From assembly GCF_002505485.1 (NCBI RefSeq), contig NZ_DAVG01000117.1:1-35373 (forward strand): 35,373 nt of DNA. The letters run 5' to 3'. Within the stretch, counting starts at the first letter, position 1; each line of letters begins with the position of its first letter. The stretch is from Methanosarcina sp. UBA5 (GTDB lineage: Archaea > Halobacteriota > Methanosarcinia > Methanosarcinales > Methanosarcinaceae). A program made the position numbers and the translations under genes. Shown here piece after piece: positions 16,198 to 24,440 of this stretch. Under the pieces are notes generated by a model that was given only the letters and a program-made list of their open reading frames with translations, ran no database searches and had not been told where the DNA came from.

Positions 16198-16252
16198 TCT
16201 TTTTCAGGTGCTCCTTCTTTTCAGACTTATTTCGTTTTTCCCTCTTTCCGTT
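16198..16252 (+). terminator. T-rich terminator candidate after hemB
   Basis: Several oligo-T runs separated by C residues follow the hemB stop within 60 bp, consistent with archaeal termination. Confidence 0.4.
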
Positions 16253-16443
16253 TCCCCCTGTCTTCAAACCTATCGCTTGTCTCATTTACACGCCCATCAA
16301 ACCACCGATCAATAACTGCTTAATACAGGGAGATTCTGTTATCAAATAGAAAAGGAATACAGTAAGGTGTAAAATGCCTTTACTTCAATGTGCAGATTAA
16401 TATATAAAATCCGGTTAATATTAATTTAGTTTTACATAACTCG

Positions 16444-16540
16444 GTTCAGTATAAATTCAGTTCAGTATAAATTCAGTTCAGTATAAACTCAGTTCAGTAT
16501 AAATTCAGTTCAGTATAAACTCAGTTTGATGTATAATTTA
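16444..16540 (+). repeat. 16-bp tandem repeats containing TATAAA ahead of hemL
   Basis: Five copies of a 16-bp unit with the core GTTCAGTATAAA start at 16444, 16460, 16476, 16492 and 16508, and a degenerate sixth starts at 16524. The first base after the core alternates between T and C in later copies. Each unit contains a TATAAA that could act as a TATA box or bind a regulator. The array ends about 85 bp before the hemL start, within the 432-bp hemB-hemL spacer. The rest of that spacer holds only the T-rich terminator and AT-rich DNA. Confidence 0.85.
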
Positions 16541-16624
16541 GTTCAATCCAGAACTTAGCTAAATTCCATAACTTAAATTTACGAATAATTCTTACAATTT
16601 TCATTCCAATTCGGTGAGATTTCC

Positions 16625-17899
16625 ATGATATCTGAGGTAACACTTGAGAAATCCAGACAGATGTATGAGAAAGCAAAGACCCTTATTCCGGGTGGGGTAA
16701 GCAGCCCTGTGCGTGCAATCAAGCCCTATCCTTTCTATACGGCATCAGCTAACGGCTCAAAAATAAAGGATCTTGACGGGAACGAATACATCGATTACTG
16801 CCTGGCTTACGGCCCTGCTCTCCTTGGGCACAATCACCCTGTAATAAAAGAGGCTATTAAGGCCCAGCTCGATAAAGGATGGCTTTATGGAACCCCCACG
16901 GAGCTTGAAGTAACCCTTGCAGAGAAGATTGCAGGATATTATCCCAGTATCGATATGCTCCGTTTCGTATCTACAGGCACTGAAGCTACGATGAGCGCCC
17001 TTCGACTTGCCCGTGGTTTTACAGGACGAAACAAATTCATCAAAATTGAAGGCGGATTTCACGGGGCCCATGATGCGGTGCTGGTAAAAGCAGGTTCAGG
17101 AGCAACAACTCTCGGAGAACCCGATTCCCTGGGAATCCCTGTCGATTTCACAAAGTACACCCTGCAGGCTCCGTATAATGATATTGAAGCAATGTCCGAG
17201 CTTATAGAGAAAAACAGGACTGATCTGGCCGCAGTCATTATAGAGCCCGTGCTCGGGAACATAGGTCCGATAACTCCCCAGCCCGGATACCTGGAAGAGC
17301 TCAGGAAGCTTACCCTTGAAAACGATGTGCTTCTTATATTCGATGAGGTTATTACTGGATTCAGGCTCGCAATGGGAGGTGCACAGGAATACTTTGGGGT
17401 CGTGCCTGATATGACCACCCTTGGAAAGATCGTGGGTGGAGGGATGCCTGTAGGGGTTTTTGGTGGCAGGAGGGAAATTATGGAAATGATCTCCCCATCC
17501 GGAGCCGTCTACCAGGCAGGAACTTTCAGCGGAAGCCCATGTTCCATGGCTGCGGGTATTGCAGTGCTTGACTATCTGAAAGAGGAAAAGATCCACGAAA
17601 AAGTCAATTCGAAAGGCAATTACTTACGGGCTGTACTCTCCGAAATCGTTGAGGACGAAGGTCTTGATTACAGCGTATGCGGAATTGCTTCAATGTTCAA
17701 GATTTTCTTCGGGGCCGAACCTCACAACTACCAGGAGGCTCTGAAGTGCGATAAGGAGGGTTACCTTGCTTTCTTCCACAGGATGCTCGCAAGCGGAATT
17801 TTCCTCCCTCCTTCACAATTTGAAACAAATTTCGTCTCCGCAGCCCACAGCGAAGAGGACATCGAAAAAACCCTTAAAGCATACACCGAAAATCTTTAA
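16625..17899 (+). CDS. hemL: Glutamate-1-semialdehyde 2,1-aminomutase
   Basis: HemL converts glutamate-1-semialdehyde to 5-aminolevulinate using pyridoxal phosphate. The class III aminotransferase fold is evident: IPGGVSSPVRA near the start, STGTEATMSALRLAR for cofactor phosphate binding, LIFDEVITGFR for the ring-nitrogen Asp, and the PLP lysine K268 in TTLGKIVGGGMPVG. Length is normal (424). The ATG at 16625 follows a GGTGAG ribosome-binding site. The promoter region carries the 16-bp repeats, so this gene may be controlled apart from hemA-hemB. Confidence 0.96.
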   Translation: MISEVTLEKSRQMYEKAKTLIPGGVSSPVRAIKPYPFYTASANGSKIKDLDGNEYIDYCLAYGPALLGHNHPVIKEAIKAQLDKGWLYGTPTELEVTLAEKIAGYYPSIDMLRFVSTGTEATMSALRLARGFTGRNKFIKIEGGFHGAHDAVLVKAGSGATTLGEPDSLGIPVDFTKYTLQAPYNDIEAMSELIEKNRTDLAAVIIEPVLGNIGPITPQPGYLEELRKLTLENDVLLIFDEVITGFRLAMGGAQEYFGVVPDMTTLGKIVGGGMPVGVFGGRREIMEMISPSGAVYQAGTFSGSPCSMAAGIAVLDYLKEEKIHEKVNSKGNYLRAVLSEIVEDEGLDYSVCGIASMFKIFFGAEPHNYQEALKCDKEGYLAFFHRMLASGIFLPPSQFETNFVSAAHSEEDIEKTLKAYTENL

Positions 17900-17947
17900 G
17901 CGGATTTATTTTGAGCGGATTTACATCTTTGAAAACGAGGATTCTAT

Positions 17948-18898
17948 ATGATTATAGGTACGCGGGGCAGCCAGCTTGCACTTGCCCAGGCCGAGAATGT
18001 TGCACGCCTTTTGAAAGCACAGGGCGTAGAAACCAGCTTGAAAATTATAAAAACCAGCGGAGATCGGTTTACTGACCGGCCTCTGCACGCAGTATCAAGC
18101 GGAGTTGGGGCTTTTGTCAGAGAACTGGACGAAGTTATGCTTGCAGGAGAAATAGATATCGCTGTCCATTCCATGAAGGATATGCCAACGATTCGCCCGC
18201 CAACCCTTCCAACAGCAGCTGTTCTGATGCGGGATACCCCATTTGATATGCTGTTAACTTATGACGGGACCCCTCTGGATGAGCTGCCCGAGCAGTCCAT
18301 TATAGGTACCAGTTCTCTGAGAAGGGCTGCCCAGGTCAAGCGCTACAGGCCTGACCTTATTACACAGGATTTAAGGGGCAATATCGATACAAGACTCAGG
18401 AAGCTCAAAGAAGGGAAATATGACGGGATTCTGCTTGCCAAGGCAGGGCTTGAACGGATGGGCTGGGAACTTGAAGGGGAAGTTCTTTCTCCTGATTTCT
18501 TCTGCCCTTCCCCCAATCAAGGCACTGTTGCAGTTGTCACAAAGGCAGGCACTGAAGCTGAAGATGCAGTTTCCAAACTTGACCATACCGATAGCCGAAT
18601 TGTCACCGAAATTGAGCGCATCCTGATTTCCGAACTTGGAGGAGGCTGTACTACTCCTATAGGTTCCTATGCCGAGATTATGCCTGACAGGAAAGAAATC
18701 CATGTGCGGGCCGAGGTTCTTTCTCTAGACGGAGAGGAAACTATCGGCATAAATGAATTTATTCCTATGGCAGGAGGCGTTGAAAAAGCCAGGGAACTCG
18801 GGAGCAGGCTTGTACAGATGGGCGGAAAGAGGCTCGCCGAGGAAGCGCTCCTGCAGCTTTCCAGAGACTCGTGCGACTCGGATGATTTATACGAATGA
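17948..18898 (+). CDS. hemC: Hydroxymethylbilane synthase (porphobilinogen deaminase)
   Basis: HemC links four porphobilinogen units into hydroxymethylbilane on a dipyrromethane cofactor. The cofactor Cys is C234 in GGGCTTPIGSYAE. Also clear are GTRGSQLALAQA at the N-terminus, VHSMKDMPT, and DLRGNIDTRLRKLKEGKYDG. Length is 316. The ATG at 17948 lies 48 bp after hemL. The usual next gene, uroporphyrinogen-III synthase (hemD), is not present here; pyrD follows instead. Confidence 0.96.
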   Translation: MIIGTRGSQLALAQAENVARLLKAQGVETSLKIIKTSGDRFTDRPLHAVSSGVGAFVRELDEVMLAGEIDIAVHSMKDMPTIRPPTLPTAAVLMRDTPFDMLLTYDGTPLDELPEQSIIGTSSLRRAAQVKRYRPDLITQDLRGNIDTRLRKLKEGKYDGILLAKAGLERMGWELEGEVLSPDFFCPSPNQGTVAVVTKAGTEAEDAVSKLDHTDSRIVTEIERILISELGGGCTTPIGSYAEIMPDRKEIHVRAEVLSLDGEETIGINEFIPMAGGVEKARELGSRLVQMGGKRLAEEALLQLSRDSCDSDDLYE

Positions 18899-18941
18899 TA
18901 ATACGAATGATATAATGCCAATGATAATACGAATGGCATTC
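18890..18941 (+). repeat. Short direct repeats and weak hairpin between hemC and pyrD
   Basis: The unit ATGATAATACGAATG appears at about 18894-18908 and again at about 18920-18934. AATGCCA (18914-18920) and TGGCATT (18934-18940) can pair as a 7-bp stem. This may reflect slippage or a processing site; no function is shown. Confidence 0.4.
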
Positions 18942-18965
18942 TAATAGGGCAAAAAGGAGCCAGCT

Positions 18966-19871
18966 ATGTATACTCTTACCGGACTTAAACTGAAGAATCC
19001 GATCATTCTTGCAGCCGGGATACTTGGCACAACCGGGGCATCGCTGTGCAGGGTTGCACGTGAGGGAGGAGCAGGTGGGGTTGTGACCAAATCCATAGGC
19101 CCCATGCCTAAAACCGGGCATTCCAACCCGAGCATGGTCAAGCTTGACTGCGGATTTTTGAATGCTATGGGGCTTCCGAATCCTTCCTATCCCAGCTTCC
19201 TCCAGGAACTCGAAATTGCAAAAAAGGACTCCGGGGTCCCGGTAATTGCAAGCATCTTCGGTGGAAATCCTACCGAATTTAAGGAAGTTGCCGAGGGCCT
19301 GCTCCCTGCGAAGCCCGATGCTTTTGAGCTTAATGTGAGCTGCCCGCATGCAGAAGGTTACGGAGCTGCCGTCGGCTCTAACCCCTGCCTTGTAGAGGCA
19401 ATTACAGCCGCAGTAAAAGATACAGTAAATGTGCCTGTATGGGTTAAACTTACCCCTAATGTTTCTGATATTACATGCATAGGTAATGCAGCTGAATCAG
19501 GGGGCGCAGATGCGGTTGTTGCAATCAATACCTTAAAAGGAATGGTCATAGATATTGAGTCCGGATATCCTGTTCTGGGAAACCGTTCAGGCGGGCTTTC
19601 AGGAAAGGCCGTCAAACCCGTAGCTGTCAAATGCGTTTATGACCTCTATACTGCCCTGGAGATTCCTGTAATAGGGGTAGGGGGAGTATCCTCCTGGCAG
19701 GATGCGGTAGAAATGATGATGGCAGGGGCTGCAGCTGTTCAGGTCGGATCGGCTGTATATGACAGGCTTGATATATTCTCCGAAATCAGTACAGGTATCG
19801 AAGCTTTCCTGCAGAGGAAAGGATATTCGGATGTAAAAGAATTAATAGGGCTTGCCCATGAGATGGTCTGA
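18966..19871 (+). CDS. pyrD: Dihydroorotate dehydrogenase B, catalytic subunit
   Basis: PyrD oxidises dihydroorotate to orotate in pyrimidine synthesis using FMN. The TIM-barrel signatures are visible: NPIILAAGILGTTGA, VVTKSIGPMPKTGH, the catalytic Cys region LNVSCPHAEGYG, VWVKLTPNV, and VIGVGGVSSWQDAVE for FMN phosphate. This is the class 1B type that works with PyrK. AAAAGGAG stands just before the ATG at 18966. The stop shares one base with the pyrK start (TGATG), so translation is coupled. Confidence 0.95.
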   Translation: MYTLTGLKLKNPIILAAGILGTTGASLCRVAREGGAGGVVTKSIGPMPKTGHSNPSMVKLDCGFLNAMGLPNPSYPSFLQELEIAKKDSGVPVIASIFGGNPTEFKEVAEGLLPAKPDAFELNVSCPHAEGYGAAVGSNPCLVEAITAAVKDTVNVPVWVKLTPNVSDITCIGNAAESGGADAVVAINTLKGMVIDIESGYPVLGNRSGGLSGKAVKPVAVKCVYDLYTALEIPVIGVGGVSSWQDAVEMMMAGAAAVQVGSAVYDRLDIFSEISTGIEAFLQRKGYSDVKELIGLAHEMV

Positions 19872-20650
19872 TGCTTCCTCTTAATGCTACAATAGTAAAG
19901 ATAAATGAAGAGTCTCCTTCGGTCAGGACTTTTTTCTTTGATATCCAGTTTGAGACTATGAATCCCGGCCAGTTTGTAATGGTCTGGGTCAGGGGTGTGG
20001 ACGAGGTGCCTATGGGCCTCTCGAGCAAGAACTCGATAACTGTCCAGAAAGTAGGGGAGGCAACCTCAAAGCTTTTTGAGTTGAAAGAAGGGGATTCTTT
20101 TGGACTCAGAGGGCCTTTCGGAAAGGGCTTTTCCCTGCCTTCGGAGGGAGAAAATACTCTGGTTATTGCAGGCGGGGTCGGAGCTGCTCCTCTTGCTCCT
20201 TATGCCGAGGCAGCTCGTACTGCAGGCTCTGAGGTGCATACGGTCCTTGGAGCGCGGAGTGCAGAAGACCTGATTTTTGAAGAGCGCTTTGCAAAAGCAG
20301 GGGAAGTCTATGTTTCTACGGATGACGGCTCAAAAGGGACAAAGGGTTTTGTGACCGATGTTCTCAATGGCCTCAACCTTTCGGGTTATGACAGAATTGC
20401 AGTCTGCGGGCCGGAAATCATGATGGCTTCAGTTTTCAGGCTCCTTGAGGACAGAAAGGTTCTTGAAAAATCTGAGTTCAGCCTTCACCGCTATTTCAAA
20501 TGTGGAATCGGAGTCTGCGGGGCATGCTGTATAGACCAGTCCGGGATGAGAGTTTGCAGAGACGGACCTGTGTTTTCAGGTGTGCAACTCCGGGATTCCG
20601 AACTGGGTAAATATATGCGGGATGCCAGTGGGCGAAGAGTTAAAATTTAA
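19871..20650 (+). CDS. pyrK: Dihydroorotate dehydrogenase B, electron transfer subunit
   Basis: PyrK carries FAD and a [2Fe-2S] cluster and passes electrons from PyrD to NAD or another acceptor. A ferredoxin-reductase-like FAD domain comes first (GPFGKGFSLP), then the nucleotide-binding fold (LVIAGGVGAAPLAPYAEAA). The Cys cluster ligands C211, C216, C219 or C220, and C229 lie in FKCGIGVCGACCIDQSG. Length (259) is normal. It overlaps pyrD by one base. Confidence 0.95.
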   Translation: MLPLNATIVKINEESPSVRTFFFDIQFETMNPGQFVMVWVRGVDEVPMGLSSKNSITVQKVGEATSKLFELKEGDSFGLRGPFGKGFSLPSEGENTLVIAGGVGAAPLAPYAEAARTAGSEVHTVLGARSAEDLIFEERFAKAGEVYVSTDDGSKGTKGFVTDVLNGLNLSGYDRIAVCGPEIMMASVFRLLEDRKVLEKSEFSLHRYFKCGIGVCGACCIDQSGMRVCRDGPVFSGVQLRDSELGKYMRDASGRRVKI

Positions 20651-20721
20651 GTTTGGATATATCCTTTAAAAAATGAAGGGAAGCAGGCAAAACCGCCCAA
20701 GAAGCAGGAGAAGAGTGAGAT

Positions 20722-21456
20722 ATGATTGGAAGGTTCAGATCAGGAGATGAGATTTTTTATGGAGAAATCGAAAATGGGCGCGTGTATCCAAAAGGAGGGG
20801 CTTCAGCAGGGATTTTTAACCTTTCGGAACTTCGCGTCCTTCCACCTGCGGCTCCCTCTAAAATCGTATGTGTCGGCCTGAACTACCGGGATCATGCTGA
20901 AGAGCTGAACATGAAAGTCCCGGAAACCCCTGTGCTCTTTTTAAAGCCTCCATCAGCCATTATAGGGCATGAAGACAAGATAATTTATCCGGCATCCAGC
21001 TCCAGAGTGGAACATGAAGCCGAACTCGCAGTCGTTATAGGCAAACGCTGTAAGAACATCTCAGCCTCAAAGGCCGTGGATGTAATTGCGGGTTATACCT
21101 GCTTTAATGATGTGACCGCACGTGACCTCCAGCAAAAGGATGGGCAATGGACAAGGGCAAAGAGTTTTGATACCTTCGCAGCTTTCGGGCCTTATCTTGC
21201 TTTTCCAAACGAACTCGATATTACGGATACAAAAATTGCCTGCAGGGTAAATGGGGAAACCAGGCAGGCTTCCAGCACTTCAAACCTTCTTTTTGACATT
21301 CCTTATCTTATTGAATTTATCACCGAGATTATGACCCTGGAAGTAGGAGATATCATTGCCACAGGGACCCCTCCTGGCGTTGGAGAACTTCAGCGTGGAG
21401 ACATTGTGGAAGTTGAAATCCAGGGAATCGGAACACTTAGAAACGAGGTTGTCTGA
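20722..21456 (+). CDS. Fumarylacetoacetate hydrolase family protein
   Basis: This 244-residue protein belongs to the FAH superfamily of acylpyruvate hydrolases, isomerases and decarboxylases. It shows KIVCVGLNYRDHAEE, FLKPPSAIIGH, the metal-ligand segment VEHEAELAVVIG, the later Asp in CFNDVTARDLQ, and GDIIATGTPPGVGEL. The substrate in methanogens is unknown; oxaloacetate tautomerase/decarboxylase or acylpyruvate hydrolase activities are known in the family. GCAGGAG upstream supports the ATG at 20722. It lies 71 bp after pyrK and overlaps the next small gene by one base. Confidence 0.88.
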   Translation: MIGRFRSGDEIFYGEIENGRVYPKGGASAGIFNLSELRVLPPAAPSKIVCVGLNYRDHAEELNMKVPETPVLFLKPPSAIIGHEDKIIYPASSSRVEHEAELAVVIGKRCKNISASKAVDVIAGYTCFNDVTARDLQQKDGQWTRAKSFDTFAAFGPYLAFPNELDITDTKIACRVNGETRQASSTSNLLFDIPYLIEFITEIMTLEVGDIIATGTPPGVGELQRGDIVEVEIQGIGTLRNEVV

Positions 21457-21761
21457 TGCTGCTTGAGCCTATCGGAAATGAACTTGAACTTACCGAGCGC
21501 CATCTTCTGGTGCTTAAGAAAGTGATTGAAGAAGCTCCTATTGGGATTCTGAAACTTTCAGAGGTCACCGGAATGCAGAACCATAAAGTGCGCTACTCGC
21601 TCAGAGTCCTTGAACAGGCTAACCTTATCAAGCCCTCGGCTCAGGGTGCCGTACCCGGGGACTCAGTTCCGAAATTCCTGGAGGAATTTGAGCTCGAGTT
21701 TAAGAAAATCAATGAGAAAATATCCCGCATCCTGGAAATCGAAGCTTCCATCCCAAAATAA
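21456..21761 (+). CDS. Small winged-helix protein
   Basis: This 101-residue protein has an N-terminal winged helix (LLVLKKVIEEAPIGILKLSEV, then HKVRYSLRVLEQANLIKPS) and a C-terminal helix likely to form a coiled coil (FELEFKKINEKISRILEIE). It looks like a small DNA-binding protein. The start overlaps the FAH gene stop by one base (TGATG), so the two are made together. A role in controlling the pyr/FAH unit is possible but not shown. Confidence 0.8.
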   Translation: MLLEPIGNELELTERHLLVLKKVIEEAPIGILKLSEVTGMQNHKVRYSLRVLEQANLIKPSAQGAVPGDSVPKFLEEFELEFKKINEKISRILEIEASIPK

Positions 21762-22094
21762 AATCCACATTCATTGTGTATATAAAAAAATCATCTGCCT
21801 TCTCTCTTTTATACTGTGTCTTTCATTCATTTTTAACTATCTCCTTTTTTAGGACTGACTTCGCGATTTAAATTTCTACTTTTCCAATTATTAAACTTCT
21901 TGAGGATTCTCCTCTACGTTTTTGCTAAAATACTAGTATCTGCTCAAATTAGTTTTTATTCTATTTTTGCCTCCGGATAGACTCTCTTGTATTCTAATAT
22001 TTATATATATTTTTATTTTAATAGAAAAAGTTTAAAAATAGAAATCTAGTTTAAATATTAATTTTTTTAGATAATAAAGAATGGAGAAGGATTC
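21762..22094 (+). promoter_or_regulatory. Spacer with terminator-like T runs and the promoter of the first propeller gene
   Basis: T-rich DNA follows the winged-helix gene. A strong TATA box, TTTATATATA, lies near 22000-22009. It gives a leader of about 60 nt before the ATG at 22095. Nothing else is recognised. Confidence 0.55.
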
Positions 22095-23651
22095 ATGAAA
22101 ACTGACAAAAAATTATTTTCAGTAACCTTAGCTTCAGTAGCCCTGATTTTATTTTTTACTCTAGTTTCATCTGCGGCTTCTGCAGCTTCTCCTACGGTCA
22201 CTGAAACTCGAATCACAACAAATTCATCAAATTCACAAAATCCTGTTATCTACGGGAACACCATAGTGTGGCAGGATGACCGCAATGGGAACTGGGACAT
22301 CTACATATTTGATCTTTCCACAAAAGAGCAGATTCATACTACCAATACGGCAAATCAGGTATCACCTGATATCTACGGAAGCAGGGTAGTGTGGGAAGAT
22401 GAGCGTAATGGAGGCCATGATATTTACTTGCAAGATCTCTCCACTAAAAAACAAACTCGGATCACCAAAAGCGGGAAAGCCTATGTTCCCAAAATTTACG
22501 GTAATAAGATAGTGTGGATGGATGGTCGCAATGGAGGAAGCTTGGAATATTCACAGCCTATTGGAAACTGGGATATCTACATGTATGACCTTTCCACCTC
22601 GAAGGAATACCAGATAACAACTAATAACTCAACGCAGGTAGATCCTGGTATTTACAAAGACCGGATAGTATGGGGAGAAAATGGGACTATCTACATGTAT
22701 AATGACTCTACTTCCACTGAAACCCAGGTCACTCCCCATCCGTGGTATTGGGACGATGATCCTGCTAATTCGGGTGGTGATGCTAACTGGAACCCTGAAA
22801 TTTACGGGGACAAGATCGTATGTGACGTTGAAACTCCTCTCGGAAATTACGTAGCCAAGATGTACGATCTCTCTACTTCTACAGGACAATACATTGGCGA
22901 GGTGGATCAATCAAATAATCCTGTAATTTATGGCAATAAGATAGTATGGGTGGACAGCTACTCGATTCCTCGTATTGACTTTAACTCTGATATTTACATG
23001 TACGACTTCTCTACTTCAAAGGAAACCCATATTACTACCAATAAGTCCTCAGAAAAGAGTAGTCCTGCTATATACGATAACAAGATAGTATGGCAAGATA
23101 ATCGTAACGGAAACTGGGATATCTACATGGCTACTCTCAGTTCAAAAAGTCCTGTTGCTGCTGCTTTTTCTGCATCACCAACCTCCGGATATGTACCTCT
23201 GAAAGCAGCATTTACTGACAGGAGTACAGGATCACCAACGTCGTGGAAATGGAGTTTTGGAGATGGGACGTATTCAACAGCTAAGAACCCTGTTCACACA
23301 TATACCAAAGCAGACGAATATACAGTCAGCCTGACAGTAAAGAATGCTGCTGAAAGTAGTACAGTAACAAAATCCGGCTTTATTGTTGTAAAGGTTTCGA
23401 AGGCTCCTATCTCTGCTTTTTCTGCATCTCCAAGGTCAGGAAATGCTCCATTGAAGGTTCAGTTTACTGATAAAAGTGCCAACAGCCCAACTTCGTGGAA
23501 ATGGAGTTTCGGAGACGGAAAATATTCCACCCAAAAAAATCCTGTACATTCATACAGTAAAGTAGGAAAATACACTGTTAGCTTAACAGTTAAAAATGTC
23601 AAAGGCAGCAACATTAAGACTATATCTAATTATATCACAGTGAAAAAATAA
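22095..23651 (+). CDS. Secreted seven-bladed beta-propeller protein with two PKD domains (DIYMYDLST type)
   Basis: A signal peptide (residues 1 to about 33, ending AASAAS) is followed by seven blades built around the repeat IYGNKIVWxDxRNGNWDIYMYDLST, reminiscent of TolB/DPP6-like propellers. Two PKD domains follow (about 350-435 and 436-518), each with SFSASPTSG-like and SWKWSFGDG motifs. There is no C-terminal membrane segment or known sorting signal, so the protein is probably released or loosely held at the cell surface. The ATG at 22095 has GGAGAAGG upstream. The fold suggests binding of sugars or proteins outside the cell. It shares its 5' coding end and 3' flank with the other propeller genes. 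Unlike them, it lacks the TTNTRPGIY tail. Confidence 0.88.
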   Translation: MKTDKKLFSVTLASVALILFFTLVSSAASAASPTVTETRITTNSSNSQNPVIYGNTIVWQDDRNGNWDIYIFDLSTKEQIHTTNTANQVSPDIYGSRVVWEDERNGGHDIYLQDLSTKKQTRITKSGKAYVPKIYGNKIVWMDGRNGGSLEYSQPIGNWDIYMYDLSTSKEYQITTNNSTQVDPGIYKDRIVWGENGTIYMYNDSTSTETQVTPHPWYWDDDPANSGGDANWNPEIYGDKIVCDVETPLGNYVAKMYDLSTSTGQYIGEVDQSNNPVIYGNKIVWVDSYSIPRIDFNSDIYMYDFSTSKETHITTNKSSEKSSPAIYDNKIVWQDNRNGNWDIYMATLSSKSPVAAAFSASPTSGYVPLKAAFTDRSTGSPTSWKWSFGDGTYSTAKNPVHTYTKADEYTVSLTVKNAAESSTVTKSGFIVVKVSKAPISAFSASPRSGNAPLKVQFTDKSANSPTSWKWSFGDGKYSTQKNPVHSYSKVGKYTVSLTVKNVKGSNIKTISNYITVKK

Positions 23652-24440
23652 GTGAATGTTGTAAATTCAAACGATAAAAAGATATAGTCAAACAGGAGTG
23701 GGAGGGTAACTTATTTACTGACTTTCATCATATGATTTAGTATTTTTGAGAAAAAACTTGTCAACGGCAAACCTTACTGGTACGTAGTAAAATCTGCCAG
23801 AGTTAGTGGGAAGGTAAAAATTATTTTTCAGATTTATCTGGATAGTGCAAAAAAACTTGAGATAAAAAAACCAGTTTGAATTAATTCCTTATGATAATTC
23901 AGGTCTTTTGAGTATGCAAATTGTCGCACTTCTTTCGCGTGAATGATAACTTTGATTTTTTATTAATATTGTTAATACGCATACTGATAAAAAAACCAAC
24001 AAATGAACCGAAAGTCAGAGAATACCTTTTACCTGATGTAATCGAAAAAGTCATGGTATGTTAAGAGAAAATGGGATTGAAATATAAGTATTTATTCAAG
24101 AATTACAAAGGTAATGAAATTTTCAGATACAGGGCAAAACACCATTTATTCGGAATAGAGTTTATTCCGTAATAACCTACAACGAAGGAACTTACAAATT
24201 TCAAAAAAAGTACTTATGAAACTTTTGATGTGTTTCTGTTTGTATCTTGGAAAGAAGCTAAATACTTTAACACGATTTTCGGGTTATGTTCAGAAATTGT
24301 TCATAATTAAAATCCTGTATATGTTGAATATCATCGTTTATTATATACAGTAATTAATTATACAAAATTATACAATTGATCATATTTTGTTGTTGGATCT
24401 AATTTAGAATATAAATAATTAGTATTTGGGAGAAGCTTCT
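23652..24440 (+). other. Spacer between the first propeller gene and gltX
   Basis: The first 80 bp resemble the 3' flanks of the other propeller genes (AAAAAGAT followed by AGTGGGA). A decayed transposase occupies the middle. TATA-like elements for gltX are seen near 24337-24347 and 24408-24416. Confidence 0.5.
23740..24085 (+). pseudogene. Decayed IS1634-type transposase, N-terminal part
   Basis: Reading across several frames gives pieces typical of an IS1634-family transposase. FEKKLVNGKPYWYVVKSARV and SGKVKIIFQIYL come first, then after stop codons INIVNTHTDKKTNK, and finally KSHGMLRENGIEI. The conserved opening (M-F-L-R-K-K-L-V-N-G-K-P-Y-W) is shifted by one base in the A run. Several stops and frameshifts lie between the pieces. 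No terminal inverted repeats or C-terminal catalytic part were found. It marks old insertion activity in this island. Confidence 0.7.

Noticed and set aside
16444..16540. CRISPR array
   Set aside because: The units are 16 bp, directly adjacent and without unique spacers, and there are no cas genes. It is a simple tandem repeat.
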